DNA from: Morella rubra
Taxonomy: Eukaryota > Streptophyta > Magnoliopsida > Fagales > Myricaceae
Direction of reading: 5' to 3'
Length of the DNA: 64,000 bases
NCBI GenBank assembly: GCA_003952965.2
Contig: CM025855.1
Coordinates: forward strand, 21,081,122 to 21,145,121
The notes beneath the pieces were generated by a model that did not search any database, was not told where the DNA came from, and saw only the letters and a list, made by a program, of their open reading frames with translations. The position numbers and the translations under genes are program-made. Positions 35,241 through 46,257 of this stretch are shown one piece after another. Each line of letters starts with the position of its first letter. Within the stretch, counting starts at the first letter, position 1.

Positions 35241-36274
35241 CCTAACAAAAACCGTCCAAACATTAGAATTGATCGTTCCCAGGTTGTCAAACGGCAACAT
35301 TTCTGGTTGCTCGGTATCCGAACGGTGCTTCAATGAACACAAAGGAAACAACCTTATTATCCACCAAAAAACAATAAAAATTGTATGAAATTGAAAAACA
35401 AAGGCACAATGAAGGTATTACCTGAACTTGTAAGTATAGATCTCGAAATATTGACCAAATATGGTGAAAAAGTTTGAAAGAAAATTTTAAGAGAAAAGAT
35501 GGTGAAAATGTGATTTTGACAAGTCTTGCAGGATTTATGTGACAAGCAAGGCGTCCACACGGCTTTGGCAGGCATTCGGACGGGTCTCAACGGTTAGATC
35601 AACACGTGGCCCAATCAAATTCAACCTCATCAAATAAGGCAGATTCGAAAATCTTCCAGAACTTACGTCTATCCGGACAGGTTGTTGTTGTCCGGACGGT
35701 GTCGACATCACGTGAGTGAAGTATTACAACGTGGAACCACACGATTCGCTGAAGAAGCGTTCATACCTATGCGGACACCTTTTTGGCATCCATATGTGTG
35801 TATTATTTCTGCGTTGGAACATTTGTCTATCCGTTCGGACAGTTATAAGTATTCCTGACAATTTTGAATGCGTCACTAAGTGGAGACGATCACTAGTTAT
35901 TACGTATAGTCTGTTCAAATGCTGTCAAATACTTGTCTGAACGAACGTGAAAAATTTGTGACGGTGCTAATCGTCACTCAGTTACAACAATTTGTATTTT
36001 ATCACCTAGATAAACATACGAACGTGTTTTGAAGCTTTTTGGACAACTATTAACTATTTGTGACGACACCAATCGTCACTCATTTGCAATGAGCTGTATT
36101 TCGTCACACCACAAAGTTGTCGGAACAGTATTTGGACCTGTCCAAATAGTATTGGTGTTCCTGGATGATTTTGGGTGACGAAATTAATTTTTTGTTAGGG
36201 AAATGTGACTTTATGTGACAAAATTTGGCTTGACACCCAAAAATATGTCACCTAAGATCTATTGTCTTGTAGTG
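35241..36274. repeat. CACTA-2 right subterminal region, outer part
   Basis: Dense short motifs of the type GTCCGGACGG, ATCCGGACAGG, CCGTTCGGACAG and TGTCCGAAC, in both orientations, with CGTCACTCA repeats (35971, 36076), leading to the terminus. TnpA binding is inferred from position. No gene. Confidence 0.65.
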
Positions 36275-37128
36275 TGGGCAGCGGTGGCCCTCTCCCATGC
36301 CCCCCTAAATCCGCTAATGGTAAGATAGTTTGTTAAACAGTTGGTCATTAGAATTTTGAGAAAGAGAAACCCTTAATGGCCGTGAGGCATGGATTGGAAG
36401 CAGATACAACATTTCAGTTGCTCAAGTGGTGATATCGACAAGTTCTTGAAGAATTCTTGAAGACTGTTCGGTGAGTTAGAGATTATTTAATTGCACTGTA
36501 ACTTTCACTTATCATTGTACACGTCATTCAAATTTGTAATTTCGTATATAATGTCCTTGAATTCATACAGTTTGGTACGTACCTTACCCAAACCAAACTG
36601 TTCACTCAAATATTTTTTGTTACTTTTGTTACCTTCAAAGACTGATAGATTGAAGTACTTAGTGTCGTGGCTTTAGTCATTTGTCCAAACGGCTCGCCCT
36701 TCCCTCAACGAATAAATCGTCTTTATCAGGTGATAGGACCATAGGTCAGGTTCACCAAGTACAGTCGATTTGTTTGCATATTCCAAATGGAAAATTGAGG
36801 GGAATTTATCATTGGTGGTGTGTTATGCAGCACACGTTCTTACTAATATTAAGCCAGATTATAAGTTTGGAGAAATTAGTCCCCAAGAATTGCCAAGTTG
36901 GGATGTTTCCGATGTATTGGTTGACGTGGAATCCTGTGAATTGCATGAAGTTCCTCTTAGTTAACCGAGAATATATTGAAAAAAAGAGGAAAAAGCAGTA
37001 GACCATCCACTTCCATTGTCATTAATTTCTAGCTAACTCAATATTTTGGCGTGCTGGTAGTTATAACAGTAATCACCAACAGCATGCCTTTTCTATGCAC
37101 CCCTTACCGTTCTCAATCTTCCTATCGA
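36275..37128. other. No recognised gene; possible transposon debris
   Basis: It begins with the TGG target copy. Plus-strand readings at 36681-37001 include CLHIPNGKLRGIY, which faintly echoes the VHIPDGR motif of TnpA, but nothing else supports it. A ligase or kinase domain belonging to the lectin gene was looked for on the minus strand and not found. Confidence 0.4.
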
Positions 37129-38046
37129 TCAGAAAACAAACGAACCCGAACCATTGATTAAGATGCATCCAGCCAGGATCAGTCCGGCCACCAATTTTCT
37201 CATGCTTCCTTCAGCTTCATTCTTGTAGGGTCGGGCCGATTTCTGGAGGCCCGATTCAAAAGACCACGAGCAAAGAACATGCAACTCGGAAATCAAGCCT
37301 GTTGAGGATGAGAAGCCAAACTCAACCAATGCTGGCAACGTCTGTCTCAAATTCACTCTAGAAGAAAGGTGCTGTTGCATTGGGGTATTGTCGCTATTGA
37401 ATCCAGTGAAGGTGACATTCAAAATTTGCGTACTGGAATTGTAACTAATAGTGGCACTATATGTTCTGTCTTCCTTGGTTTTAGTGTACCATGCTGTTGA
37501 TTTCTGAAATCGGATGCTGTTAATATTTATAACAACGGGTTCACGAACAGGCGCAGGCGGGTCCCATGCATCATTCCGAAAGGTATCAAACTCCACTGCA
37601 ACGAATTTATTTTGAGCTAACAATTTCCAGTCGCCCAATTGTATGCGGCTGACGAGGCCAAGGCCAGCGCCATCTGTTGGCTTAGGGGAGGGGAAACCGG
37701 GGCTCGCTAGGAAGAACGTGAGCCCATCTGAATAGTTGGCTTTCCCTTCCGAACTGATGATAAAGGAGAACGTGGTCGTGAAGCTTACGAGGTCCTCCGT
37801 TTCCTCGTTCCAAAGACGCATCGTTTCTAGATATGTGGCTCGACCCCAGTTGTCTGGTGCATCTGGCGTGAGTTGGATGAATGGGCCTAAGAAAGTGGCG
37901 TTTCCAGTGAGTACTATATTTTTCGCGTTAGTTCCAGAGAAATCCGAGTAATTGAACAACAACTGAGTCGCGCAAGGGGGCATGAGAAAGAGTAGAGGGG
38001 ATATCTTCGCGTAGAGAAGCAGTAGCTTTGTTGGATGGAAAACCAT
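37129..38046 (-). CDS. L-type lectin, receptor-kinase-like ectodomain without kinase
   Basis: A single exon of 305 residues. Residues 1-27 form a hydrophobic signal peptide. A legume-lectin beta-sandwich runs from about residue 28 to 262, with LLFNYSDFSG at its start, SFTTTFSFII, SDGLTFFLASPGFPSP, KFVAVEFDTFRNDAWDPP (metal and sugar site region with the EFDT and ND residues) and the closing CSWSFESGL. Five N-glycosylation sequons are seen (NYS, NAT, NYS, NSS, NVT). After a short polar linker comes the hydrophobic KLVAGLILAGCILING. That looks like the start of the membrane helix of lectin receptor kinases (LecRK class IX-like), but a stop follows at once. No kinase domain lies in the 850 bases downstream. 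It may be a receptor-like lectin, a truncated receptor kinase gene, or a recent pseudogene. The open frame favours an expressed lectin. Confidence 0.85.
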   Translation of the reverse strand: MVFHPTKLLLLYAKISPLLFLMPPCATQLLFNYSDFSGTNAKNIVLTGNATFLGPFIQLTPDAPDNWGRATYLETMRLWNEETEDLVSFTTTFSFIISSEGKANYSDGLTFFLASPGFPSPKPTDGAGLGLVSRIQLGDWKLLAQNKFVAVEFDTFRNDAWDPPAPVREPVVININSIRFQKSTAWYTKTKEDRTYSATISYNSSTQILNVTFTGFNSDNTPMQQHLSSRVNLRQTLPALVEFGFSSSTGLISELHVLCSWSFESGLQKSARPYKNEAEGSMRKLVAGLILAGCILINGSGSFVF

Positions 38047-39412
38047 AGTCTACTTCAAGCTACATTAATGGTAAACAAGCAAGAAAGTCGTGCATGATTT
38101 TTTACTTTATTTTAATTTGCCCCCAACCCTTGGTGCCGTCCCTGAGCTGCGGTAGGTGGCCCTGTAGTTTATTGACCAGAACTTCAGGATGAGCAGACCT
38201 TGACCGTGACTAAAATCAGTACCCTTGGTGGCTTTATTTATTTATTCGTCCCGGCTTTCGCGGAGTTGGTAATCGTCTTTATCTGGGTGTTAGCTGAGGT
38301 ACACAGCGGCCGGAGACCAACGTACTTACATATATACGAAATGGCTAATTTTAACTTGATGAAGACCATATTCGATAAACCTGCAAAGCAGACATTAGTG
38401 ACCGCATTTATATTTCAAATTGTCATAGATTTTCAAACTGGAATCCAAGGAGATCAGACGAATAGAAGGATTTGGGGTGTAATCTTGCCTAGGCGAACTA
38501 CCAATGTGGCTATCACCACCAGCAAGAACACCCACCCGAGATCCTATCAGACTCGAGGGATTGGCTAATTGAAGTTGCTGCAGGAAATGACTCCATGAAC
38601 ATGTGAGGATAAGGACTAATTTGTTGAACTTCAAACCTAAAGGATCAAGTTGTCACAAACTTAAACTACAGGGGACCCTAGGTACAATTAATCCAAAAAC
38701 TAAAATTATACAAAAATCATGATATTTGCTAATGTTTATGGTTTTGTGATTCATTCGAAGAAATACAATACATACGAAGGAAATGCCCCAATAAAAATAT
38801 GAGGAACAAAATGAAAGTAAAGCATGATATTTGCATCCTAACATTTTGACCAAACAAATAATAATAAAATAATTTTTTTTTCATAAAATTATCATTATAT
38901 AAACATTAAAAAAAATCATTTAATCATCTCTTTACTTTTTCATTAACTTCCATAAGTTTCAAAATTTTAGTTTGCAAATAACACCCTACTATAATCTTTC
39001 TCGTAAGAAATTCCGAAAAATCAGCAGAGCTTTTCTCCTTCTTGGTAACTATGAAACGACGAGTATTTGATGGCGGTGTTTCATCATTAGGCGCCTTTTT
39101 TTTCTTTTCTTTTCTTTTCGGGTAAGCTTGCTTTCTCTTCCTTAGAGCATTTTTTTTTTTTTTTTTTTTTTTTTGAGAGGGTGCAGGGAAGATTGACCAG
39201 TGTAGCAGTTCCCAGATGTCAAAAAGAGAAGTAATTACAGTGTCATCTCCAACATCAGGGCAGGGACAATCATTACACAGTTGTTTCCTCAGATGATAAC
39301 TGAAATTAGACTTGGGATGAGATATCCTATGTACGAAAATCGCTACCTAGACTAGGACAGAAAATACAATTCCAAAGAAAAGAATAAAAACCCTTCTGTT
39401 AACACTCACTAT
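38047..39412. other. Intergenic, nothing recognised
   Basis: Upstream of the lectin gene and downstream of the J-domain gene. A 122-codon plus-strand frame at 38200-38568 has no family features and is probably chance. T-rich runs lie at 39090-39110 and 39150-39172. Confidence 0.5.
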
Positions 39413-42400
39413 TCAATAATATGAATTTGCTAAAAATTTCTCCTTCATGCGAGAAATAAGCTTAAATTTTTCTTCAGCTTCAACCTGCTGGCGTATGTCA
39501 GTTTTTGATGCCCGATCTGGGTGGAATTTTAACAATGCTCGTTTATAAGCGGCATGCACCTGAAATGACAATTGACCATTATCAGAAATATTAAAAAAAG
39601 AAAACACGTAAAATTGTTGATATAGGTTGCATGTGTCTCTACTTTCCCTCAGTCTCGAACATATATATATATATATATGCAACTAACCTCATGTGGCAAG
39701 GGATAAGGACAACCACCGACTTGGATCCCTAAGCCTCGAAGCAGGGAGGCCATATCCAAACACTTCATTTCCAATATATGGAGCTCCTTCCTTATCTCAA
39801 CACGAAGTTGTTCTTTCATGTTCATCTTTTCCTCATCCTGTATTTGGCATCATAGCATAGACCCGGTTTAAAGAGATAATTAATGCATGCAACAGAAACT
39901 CTAACTCAGGTCTTAAAAAACTTGAGAAGGAATTGTAGTAATGACTATATAGCATAGAAAGACGAAGGCGAAGGCTCAGCAAGAAAAGGTAAACCAAAGA
40001 GGACCAAAGAAAAGTAGCTTTGCCAAATGGGGATTAATAAACATATCAAAGAAAGCCAAACCTTCTTTTGAGTCTCTCTTACTTCTTCTACCCGTTGCTT
40101 TTGCCTTCTCTGCATGTCCAATAAACGCCTTTCAGCTTTTCTTTTCTTCCGTAACCTCTGTGCCTCTTCCGCCTGTAAAAGAGCACGTATATTGAGCTTC
40201 AGAAAATATGTAACGCCTGTGCAATTACTAAATCTAAGACAACAAAGTTATGCGTGCAACACGGAGGAATCTTAAATATACAAACAAACTATGAAGCATA
40301 GCCACAAACACAAACATATGAACATCGATATGATGACACAAAGGAAAGGAGGAAAAACTTAAGAGAGAACAGGAAGATGGGGGAGGAGAAACATGACATG
40401 GCAGATGATGGGTCTTTCAAGGTTGTCCGAAATTTGTTGTGGGTCTCATGTTAACCATTTTTACAACTGTTTCTCTCTTGACAACCTGAGTTCAGTATCA
40501 AATCAGATGGCTCTCGATGACTTGGGAGGACCTAAGGGGCACATAGGTAGTACCACCACATGGCCACCGGCCACAGCGATGCAAGGAAGAATACATAGAG
40601 AGTTACTTCTCAGAGGCTCCAGAGACTTATTGGAGTGGTTTGATAGCACCACCACGCGGCCACCAAACACAGCGGCACACGGAGGGGCTCATGGGGAGTT
40701 GGTTCCAAAAGACATGGGAGGATCAATGGAGCTGATTGGTAAGAGGAATAACATATGCCAATATGCTGATTGCACTTCCAAGGACTGCCAAAGAAAAGTG
40801 TAATAGATGACCAAATATTGCAAGAATTATCAACAAGTTCCCAGCCATCCGATGGCTGAAATGAAAATTGTTGGTCCAAGAAGTCGGACCAACAGGCAAA
40901 AGCACAGCTGCCAAACAGCACTAGCAACAACCATGGTTGATCGGCTGGTCGGTTTGGGTTGGATCTCTGTTAAGTCACCAACACCAGATCAAATGGTGGA
41001 AAGCAAGTTGAACGCCAAGGAGCTTGTCACTAAGCCTGGACCTGCTCAACAGGATACCATAGTGGAATGTGCGTATTCCTGTGTCATTGTGTACAGCACC
41101 AATTTTTATTTTTATTCTCTTCATCCCCAGAGGTGGGGAGAGAGAGTAAGGGGGCAGGGGGTAACCAACCAATTGCAGACAGTTTGGCAGCAAGGCATAT
41201 TGGATTTTCTATAATGTTGCATGTTGCCCATCCAGGGTGTGAGAGAAGTGATAGTACACAACCTTCAAGACTAGAGTAATGAGTTACATAAATCTAATAG
41301 GAGTCATGATTCACTAACACCTATACGGACTTTTATCCTTTAAATTGCCTATTTAAAGTCTTATCATGTTTCATCGTTTTATGTAGTATAGAGTTCCTCC
41401 TAGCCATTTCTATAGACATTGCCAAAAGGTTTTCTTTATAAGCTCAGACCATACACAGCACACAAATCAAAACAATCTTCCACCTTTTGTGTGTTTGCAA
41501 GCTTGATATCTTTTCTTGGCCAACTTCACAACAGCTTAAGATTTTAGGACTCCCCCAAGCAAGCTAAGACAAAAAAAGGAGTACCCCACACACTATGCAA
41601 ACAAATAAGCATGAACAACAGCTGCTTTCCAGGTAGAGCCAAGAAAACTGCTGTCACCAACTGTAAGTCCTCTCACATCATAGAAAATTGTTGATGTTAT
41701 CCTGGATCATACAATTCACCAGACCACATACTTGAGGGTAATTTTTCTTATTTTATATGCCAATATTTAGAGGGATAAAAAAAACTTAAAATATAAAATT
41801 TTAGATTCCTCAAAAATGCTGCCCTCTCACCTAACTAGGAAAAATGTTTACCTGGCTTTGAGCTTGTAACGAATAAGGTTGTCCCTTACCCAACCTTTTC
41901 AAGAGATTTTAATCATTGCAAAACCATAGTAATTTACAAACTACAACAACAAGACATAATCTACCAAACTGTGCAAGTTTATACATACATTAAGGCTTGT
42001 TAGATATGTGTCAGACTATTATTGAACACAATATGAATTAATAACACGTATTACCCAACAAAGATGGTCCAAAATAATGTTAAGGCATAGAAGCGCACAA
42101 GTTAATCCATACGCCTATCTATGAAACGTATTAGAAGAAAAGCTAAGCCAGTGGTTTGTTCTACCACTTATATGCTTTCTTCGACAATTTCCTCCCAATA
42201 GTATGCATTAAGAAGTAAGTACCATAGCTATAAATACACGTGCCAAACCTGAATTTGCAACTGGCGCTGCCGGGACGCCCATTCTGCTTCTATAGCTCGT
42301 TTGTATTCATCAGTCTCCTTGAGCTTTTCTCGTTCATTAATTATATCTTTTTGACTTGAGGGAGTAACATTAACATCTTGAGCAAGTAATGGAATATTCA

Positions 42401-43733
42401 CATCATGTGTCTCTGGTGCTTTGGCTGTTTCAATAACTTGAGGCTTGCTAAAAAATAATTCCTCGGAATCTGCTTTCACCTTTTCTTTAAAAATAGCTTC
42501 AACTCTATCAAGATTTCCATGTGTTTCATCACAAATGTCAGCAGTAGATGGTACCTGAGGAAACTCATCCTCTTTGTTCCTCAATACAGATCCATCAAGA
42601 TCACCATGTATTTCACCCTGGTCATTTGATCTTGCGCATTTTGATTGCTGATCACACCGTTCTGGATCGGTCGACAAAGGAGACCTTCGAGAACTTTGTT
42701 CACCACTGCAGAAACCATTGCTACAAATATTATCATTATTGGGACCCCACCACTCATAGCTGAGAGGAGGATCTTCCGTAAACATGGGGTTAACCCTCTG
42801 ATCAGAGTTTGCAAAAGGGATTCCCATACCAGAATTGGAAGGAGCAGCCCTCCACCACTCATAACTGAGAGGAGGATCTTCCATAAACGTCCGGTGAACC
42901 CTCTGATCAGAGTTTGCAAAAGGGATTCCCATACCAGAACTGAAAGCAGTATCTTCCATGCATTCATCAACACTAGCAACGAATGCAGACTGAGTTACTT
43001 TTTCATTATCCTCATTGCTCCAACCTGAACAAACAGGGACCTCCGGGTGCTCTTCTGTCCCATTTTCTCCATCAATATGGGAGCCATAAATATTAGTATG
43101 ATCATTTAAACTACTTTGACCTTTATGAAGATCAAGTTTTCTCTTTAAGGAAGCTTTTTCCCATTGTTCATGAAGTTTTCCAAAAGAACCTTCCATGACC
43201 TCACAATCAGAACAATCACTTTCAGATGAACTACTCTCAGACTCATGATTCAAACCATAACGCTGTCGGCACGCAGCTTTATCCAATGATGTTTGCTTAC
43301 ACTTTGACAACCTGAATGAAGATTTTTTTTCATGGACAACCCAACATTCATCTCCATCCAAGTCTTCAGAATTCTGCATACTCTTAGAGGCAGGACAAGA
43401 TCGTTTGCTTGAGGTGGCATCACTATCCAACTCCCCACCACCTTTGTCACCAATTCCAGGACAGTCCATAACATCACTTTCGTCATCATCAATGCTAATA
43501 ACACCATGATGTGGAAATTTTTGCTGCTTTCTCAGCTCATTGGAACCTCTTAACTTCCGTTTTATAGGTGGCTGGGGAACATCAATAACAACAACGTTAC
43601 TAGATACATCACTGTCAACATCAATGAGAACAACATCATCAAGAGTTCCTTTCATGTTGCCACTTTTTGATCTTTTGTACCCAGAAGAAGTTCCTGGGTG
43701 AGAATGACCTCTTGCTAGTCCTGTCCCTCTCAT
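39413..43733 (-). CDS. J-domain, coiled-coil nuclear-type protein (630 residues)
   Basis: Four coding exons: 43733-42249 (495 codons), 40172-40062 (37), 39837-39688 (50), 39559-39413 (48 plus TAA... stop). All joins are phase 0 with GT-AG introns of 2076, 224 and 128 bases. Residues 1-480 are acidic, Ser-rich and disordered, with basic patches (KRSKSGNMK, PPIKRKLRG), repeated Asp/Val runs (VVLIDVDSD, VVVIDVPQP), a Ser-rich ESESSSSESDCSD stretch, and a tandem motif, GMGIPFANSDQRV ... DPPLSYEWW, repeated at about residues 265-325. Residues 470-560 are a charged coiled coil (REKLKETDEYKRAIEAEW; RLRKKRKAERRLLDMQRRQK). The C-terminus is a J-domain with SLLRGLGI, YKRALLKFHPDRAS and an FKLISRMKEKF last helix; the HPD triad is intact. 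J-domains stimulate Hsp70 ATPase. Nuclear location is inferred from the basic patches. The ATG at 43733 is the first in the exon. Confidence 0.88.
40393..41290. repeat. Repeat-derived stretch in intron 1 of the J-domain gene
   Basis: 40540-40740 resembles 50070-50225: both alternate CACCACATGG/CACCACGCGGCCACC with GGAGGAGC/GGAGGGGCTCATGGGGAG phrases. The second site lies in the solo LTR at 49855-51568, so this is probably a fragment of the same LTR family. Plus-strand open frames here are chance readings. Confidence 0.5.
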
Positions 43734-45420
43734 CTATTTCTGCCAGGTAACATATGTCAGTATATGAGTTGACAAGATATCATAAATCCACTGGTAGTAC
43801 ACAGCATAGCCACAATTTGGGACCAAAAAGGAATGTATTTACCAATCTTATTTTGAGTAGCATATGAAGAATGAGAAGTGCATTTTCAACAATTGAAGCT
43901 TTGTTACAAAAACTATGTAAAATTTTACCCACAACCAATACAGTAGCAAAACCTTTCAAACAGATTTATTTTACCAATTCCTGACAGTTCTTCTAAATTT
44001 TGACCAACTGCTATGAAATCCTGATACTACCCATCCTCTTTCTTGATACAAATCAAGCAAGCATTGGATTTATGGCCAGGTGTGGATCTTTTCACACTAA
44101 TCAAACTCTTTCAAAGTAATCAAGAAAGAAGAGGAATCCACAGAATTCCGAAAGGTGTAAACTACCCGCGATTAAGGTGAAGTTCTTGTTTCTAAATTAT
44201 CTCTATGATTGGGTCTTGCTTTTACTTCTGAAATTTCTGGGAGTTTACTGATCTCTTGAATTTTTTACTTTATATCTGGGCCTATTTCTCCTTTTTCTCT
44301 AATCAACTACTTACTTATCAAAAACATAGATCTCAACCCCACCATTTCCTTTTCAAGCAAGCTAATCTTAACCTAACATATCCGGATGCTTGGTGGTATT
44401 GCTAGTGAACTATGCATTCGTATAAATCTACATCTTTGTGCTCAATTGGTATCCCATACCCCACAAGTGTCCAAAAGATAGGTAAAACCTAGCAGAAAAT
44501 GCCAAGAGTCTACAATGATTGCAATTAACATGTGCAGTTTAATTCTTTTATGACTTCTGCCACTGCATAAAACATTGATCAAGCATCACCATTGAGAGTC
44601 TCAAGCCACATGGATAAGTTCTCCCTTAAATAATACTTGTTTCAGAAAAGGAAAAACTACAAGATCCTTATTATGGATATATTATACATATATACACATG
44701 AGTGATATTACAAACAGAGTAAAATTCGGCCAATCATAAGAGAAAGTGGACAGCTCTTCAACCTACAATCAAGTTTAGTTTGCACAAAATTCCAGATGCT
44801 ATAGTATCTTTTTCTGAGGAAAATAACACAACTTCCTCGAACTGACAATGTATAAGAAAATTAGCCATAGCATCTTTTTTGGAAATACGATCGTTGGGCA
44901 CTAAAGATTAGTCTAAAGAGCAGGATTCACGGAAACAAACAAAAAAAAAATTCAGCTTCAAATATATATGTACGAACCAAAAACCCTAAAAGGAAATCCA
45001 AATTCAAACCCCCCAAATGGGACTTGAGCAAAATATTAGAAAGCGCAACCGTCTCCCCCTATCATACTACGGAGAAGAATCGTATTGATAAATGCCAATC
45101 AAACCCTAACCATAACCACAAACGCAACACGGGAAAAAAAAAAAAAAAAGAACCTCAATAATTATTATCGATTTTTATCTTTATTTGTCCAAATTATCCC
45201 CAATTTCCCAAGAAAACAGAATCAAACAAGAGAGAATTCGAGCATCAGAGATAAAAGAGTAAATAAAGATCCCTAAAGGATCAATCGCACAGTAACAAAT
45301 GATGAAGCTTACCTCTCGACGAAAACGTTTACCCCTCGCAATGGAGAGGGCGAGAGGCGCGAGTACGTGAGCTCTACGATAATTGATAATTTAGTCGAAA
45401 AGAGAAACCTCTAATGCCGA
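43734..45420 (-). other. 5' UTR and leader intron of the J-domain gene
   Basis: The coding exon begins 6 bases after an acceptor (ACCTGGCAG, exon from 43739). A donor GTAAGC at 45312-45307 ends a likely untranslated first exon, 45313 to about 45420, which is GC-richer than its surroundings and has no ATG. The intron (43740-45312) is 1573 bases. The transcription start is not determined; an A/T-rich tract (45435-45455) lies just upstream. cDNA would confirm the exon. Confidence 0.6.
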
Positions 45421-45816
45421 AAATAATTTCTTTCTGTTTTTTTTTTTTTTTCTCCTGACCTACTGCCCAAATTAACTACAACGAAGACTGTCTGACCCAA
45501 ATAGTGAATCCGGAAAAGTGCATTTGTCCGCTGCAAAAAATAGAGGATTAATTAATAGGCATTATGCTGTGTGCGCAATACGTTTGTGTTTGGGAAGTCT
45601 CCTACGGCGGTGAGGTAACGAGCTTCACCGACCTATGGGAAGCAGATTTGCTTAGGATTAAACGAAGGGTAGGTATTGAACGGATGGAACCGCATTCCAG
45701 TACTTACCGAAATATAATTTTTTTGTCCTGATTCAGCGTATGGGCTTTTTTGACATATACTTTTGGGACTTTAAGGAACTAAAAATATTTTTTTAGACCT
45801 AATTTTGAGAAAATTT
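45421..45816. other. Upstream region of the J-domain gene
   Basis: Presumed promoter side of the minus-strand gene. No TATA box stands out. Nothing else is recognised. Confidence 0.4.
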
Positions 45817-46075
45817 TTCTGTTATTTATCGTAAATTAATAATAAATATAACAATTCATCCAAAATCTATATTCTAAAATAAAAATTAAAGTAAATTTCA
45901 TATGTTATATTTTATTTTGAGTTCTATTTATAAAAAAAAATAAAAATTGAAATTTTGGTATTTTTAGTTATTTATCATAAATTAACAATAAATGTAAAAT
46001 ATTCATCCAAAATCTAGATTCTAAAATAAGCATTCAATCAAATTTCATAGGTTATATTTTATTTTGAACACTTTT
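45817..46075. repeat. Imperfect tandem duplication of about 130 bases
   Basis: Both units contain TTATTTATC(G/A)TAAATTAA, ATAAATGTAA/ATAAATATAA, CATCCAAAATCTA, ATTCTAAAATAA and GTTATATTTTATTTTGA in the same order. The second unit starts at about 45966. Confidence 0.8.
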
Positions 46076-46257
46076 TTTTATTTTATTTTTTTTTTAAAAA
46101 AGGTAACCGAAAATTCTGTTAATTCCTCCGAAATTTCGTTCCGGTTCTAATTCTAAAAATTGCTAAAAATGATTTCCGATTTCGGTTCCAATACATGCCG
46201 AAACCAGAATCAGATTTCCGAAATCGAAAGTGAAACCGAAATTTTTAATCACCCTTA
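46076..46257. repeat. hAT-like terminal fragment
   Basis: On the minus strand the stretch begins TAAGGGTGATTAAAAATTTC and continues with repeated TTTCGGTTTC/GATTTCGGAA phrases, a style common at ends of plant hAT elements. No opposite end or transposase was found, so this is a weak call. Confidence 0.35.

Larger units (their letters stand above)
24317..36274 (-). mobile_element. CACTA-2, 12-kb CACTA (En/Spm) element with nested cargo
   Basis: The left end is CACTAACAAGAAAATG; the right end read on the minus strand is CACTACAAGACAATAG. TGG flanks both sides (24314-24316 and 36275-36277), a perfect 3-base target duplication. Minus-strand order: a coiled-coil ORF (35240-34830), a foreign block (34005-30516), the putative plant transposon protein (30115-28890), TNP2 with DUF4218 and DUF4216 (28330-26653), then TnpA (26240-25068). 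Subterminal motifs are of GTCCGGACGG, TTCGCACGG and CCGTTCGGAC type. All genes are broken in several places, so it is not autonomous. 28340-28880 holds no recognised domain. Confidence 0.92.

Noticed and set aside
36681-37001. Plus-strand frame with LHIPNGKLRG
   Set aside because: One short echo of a TnpA motif only; the rest does not follow the family.
37736-37951. Plus-strand frame opposite the lectin gene
   Set aside because: Antisense shadow of the lectin coding sequence.
38200-38568. Plus-strand 122-codon frame
   Set aside because: Mixed hydrophobic and basic text with no domain, no promoter and no splice partners; likely chance.
40393-41214. Two plus-strand frames over 130 codons
   Set aside because: They lie inside an intron of the minus-strand J-domain gene and in repeat-derived DNA; no family features.
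42548-43028. Plus-strand frames opposite the J-domain gene
   Set aside because: Shadows of the long minus-strand exon created by its tandem motif.
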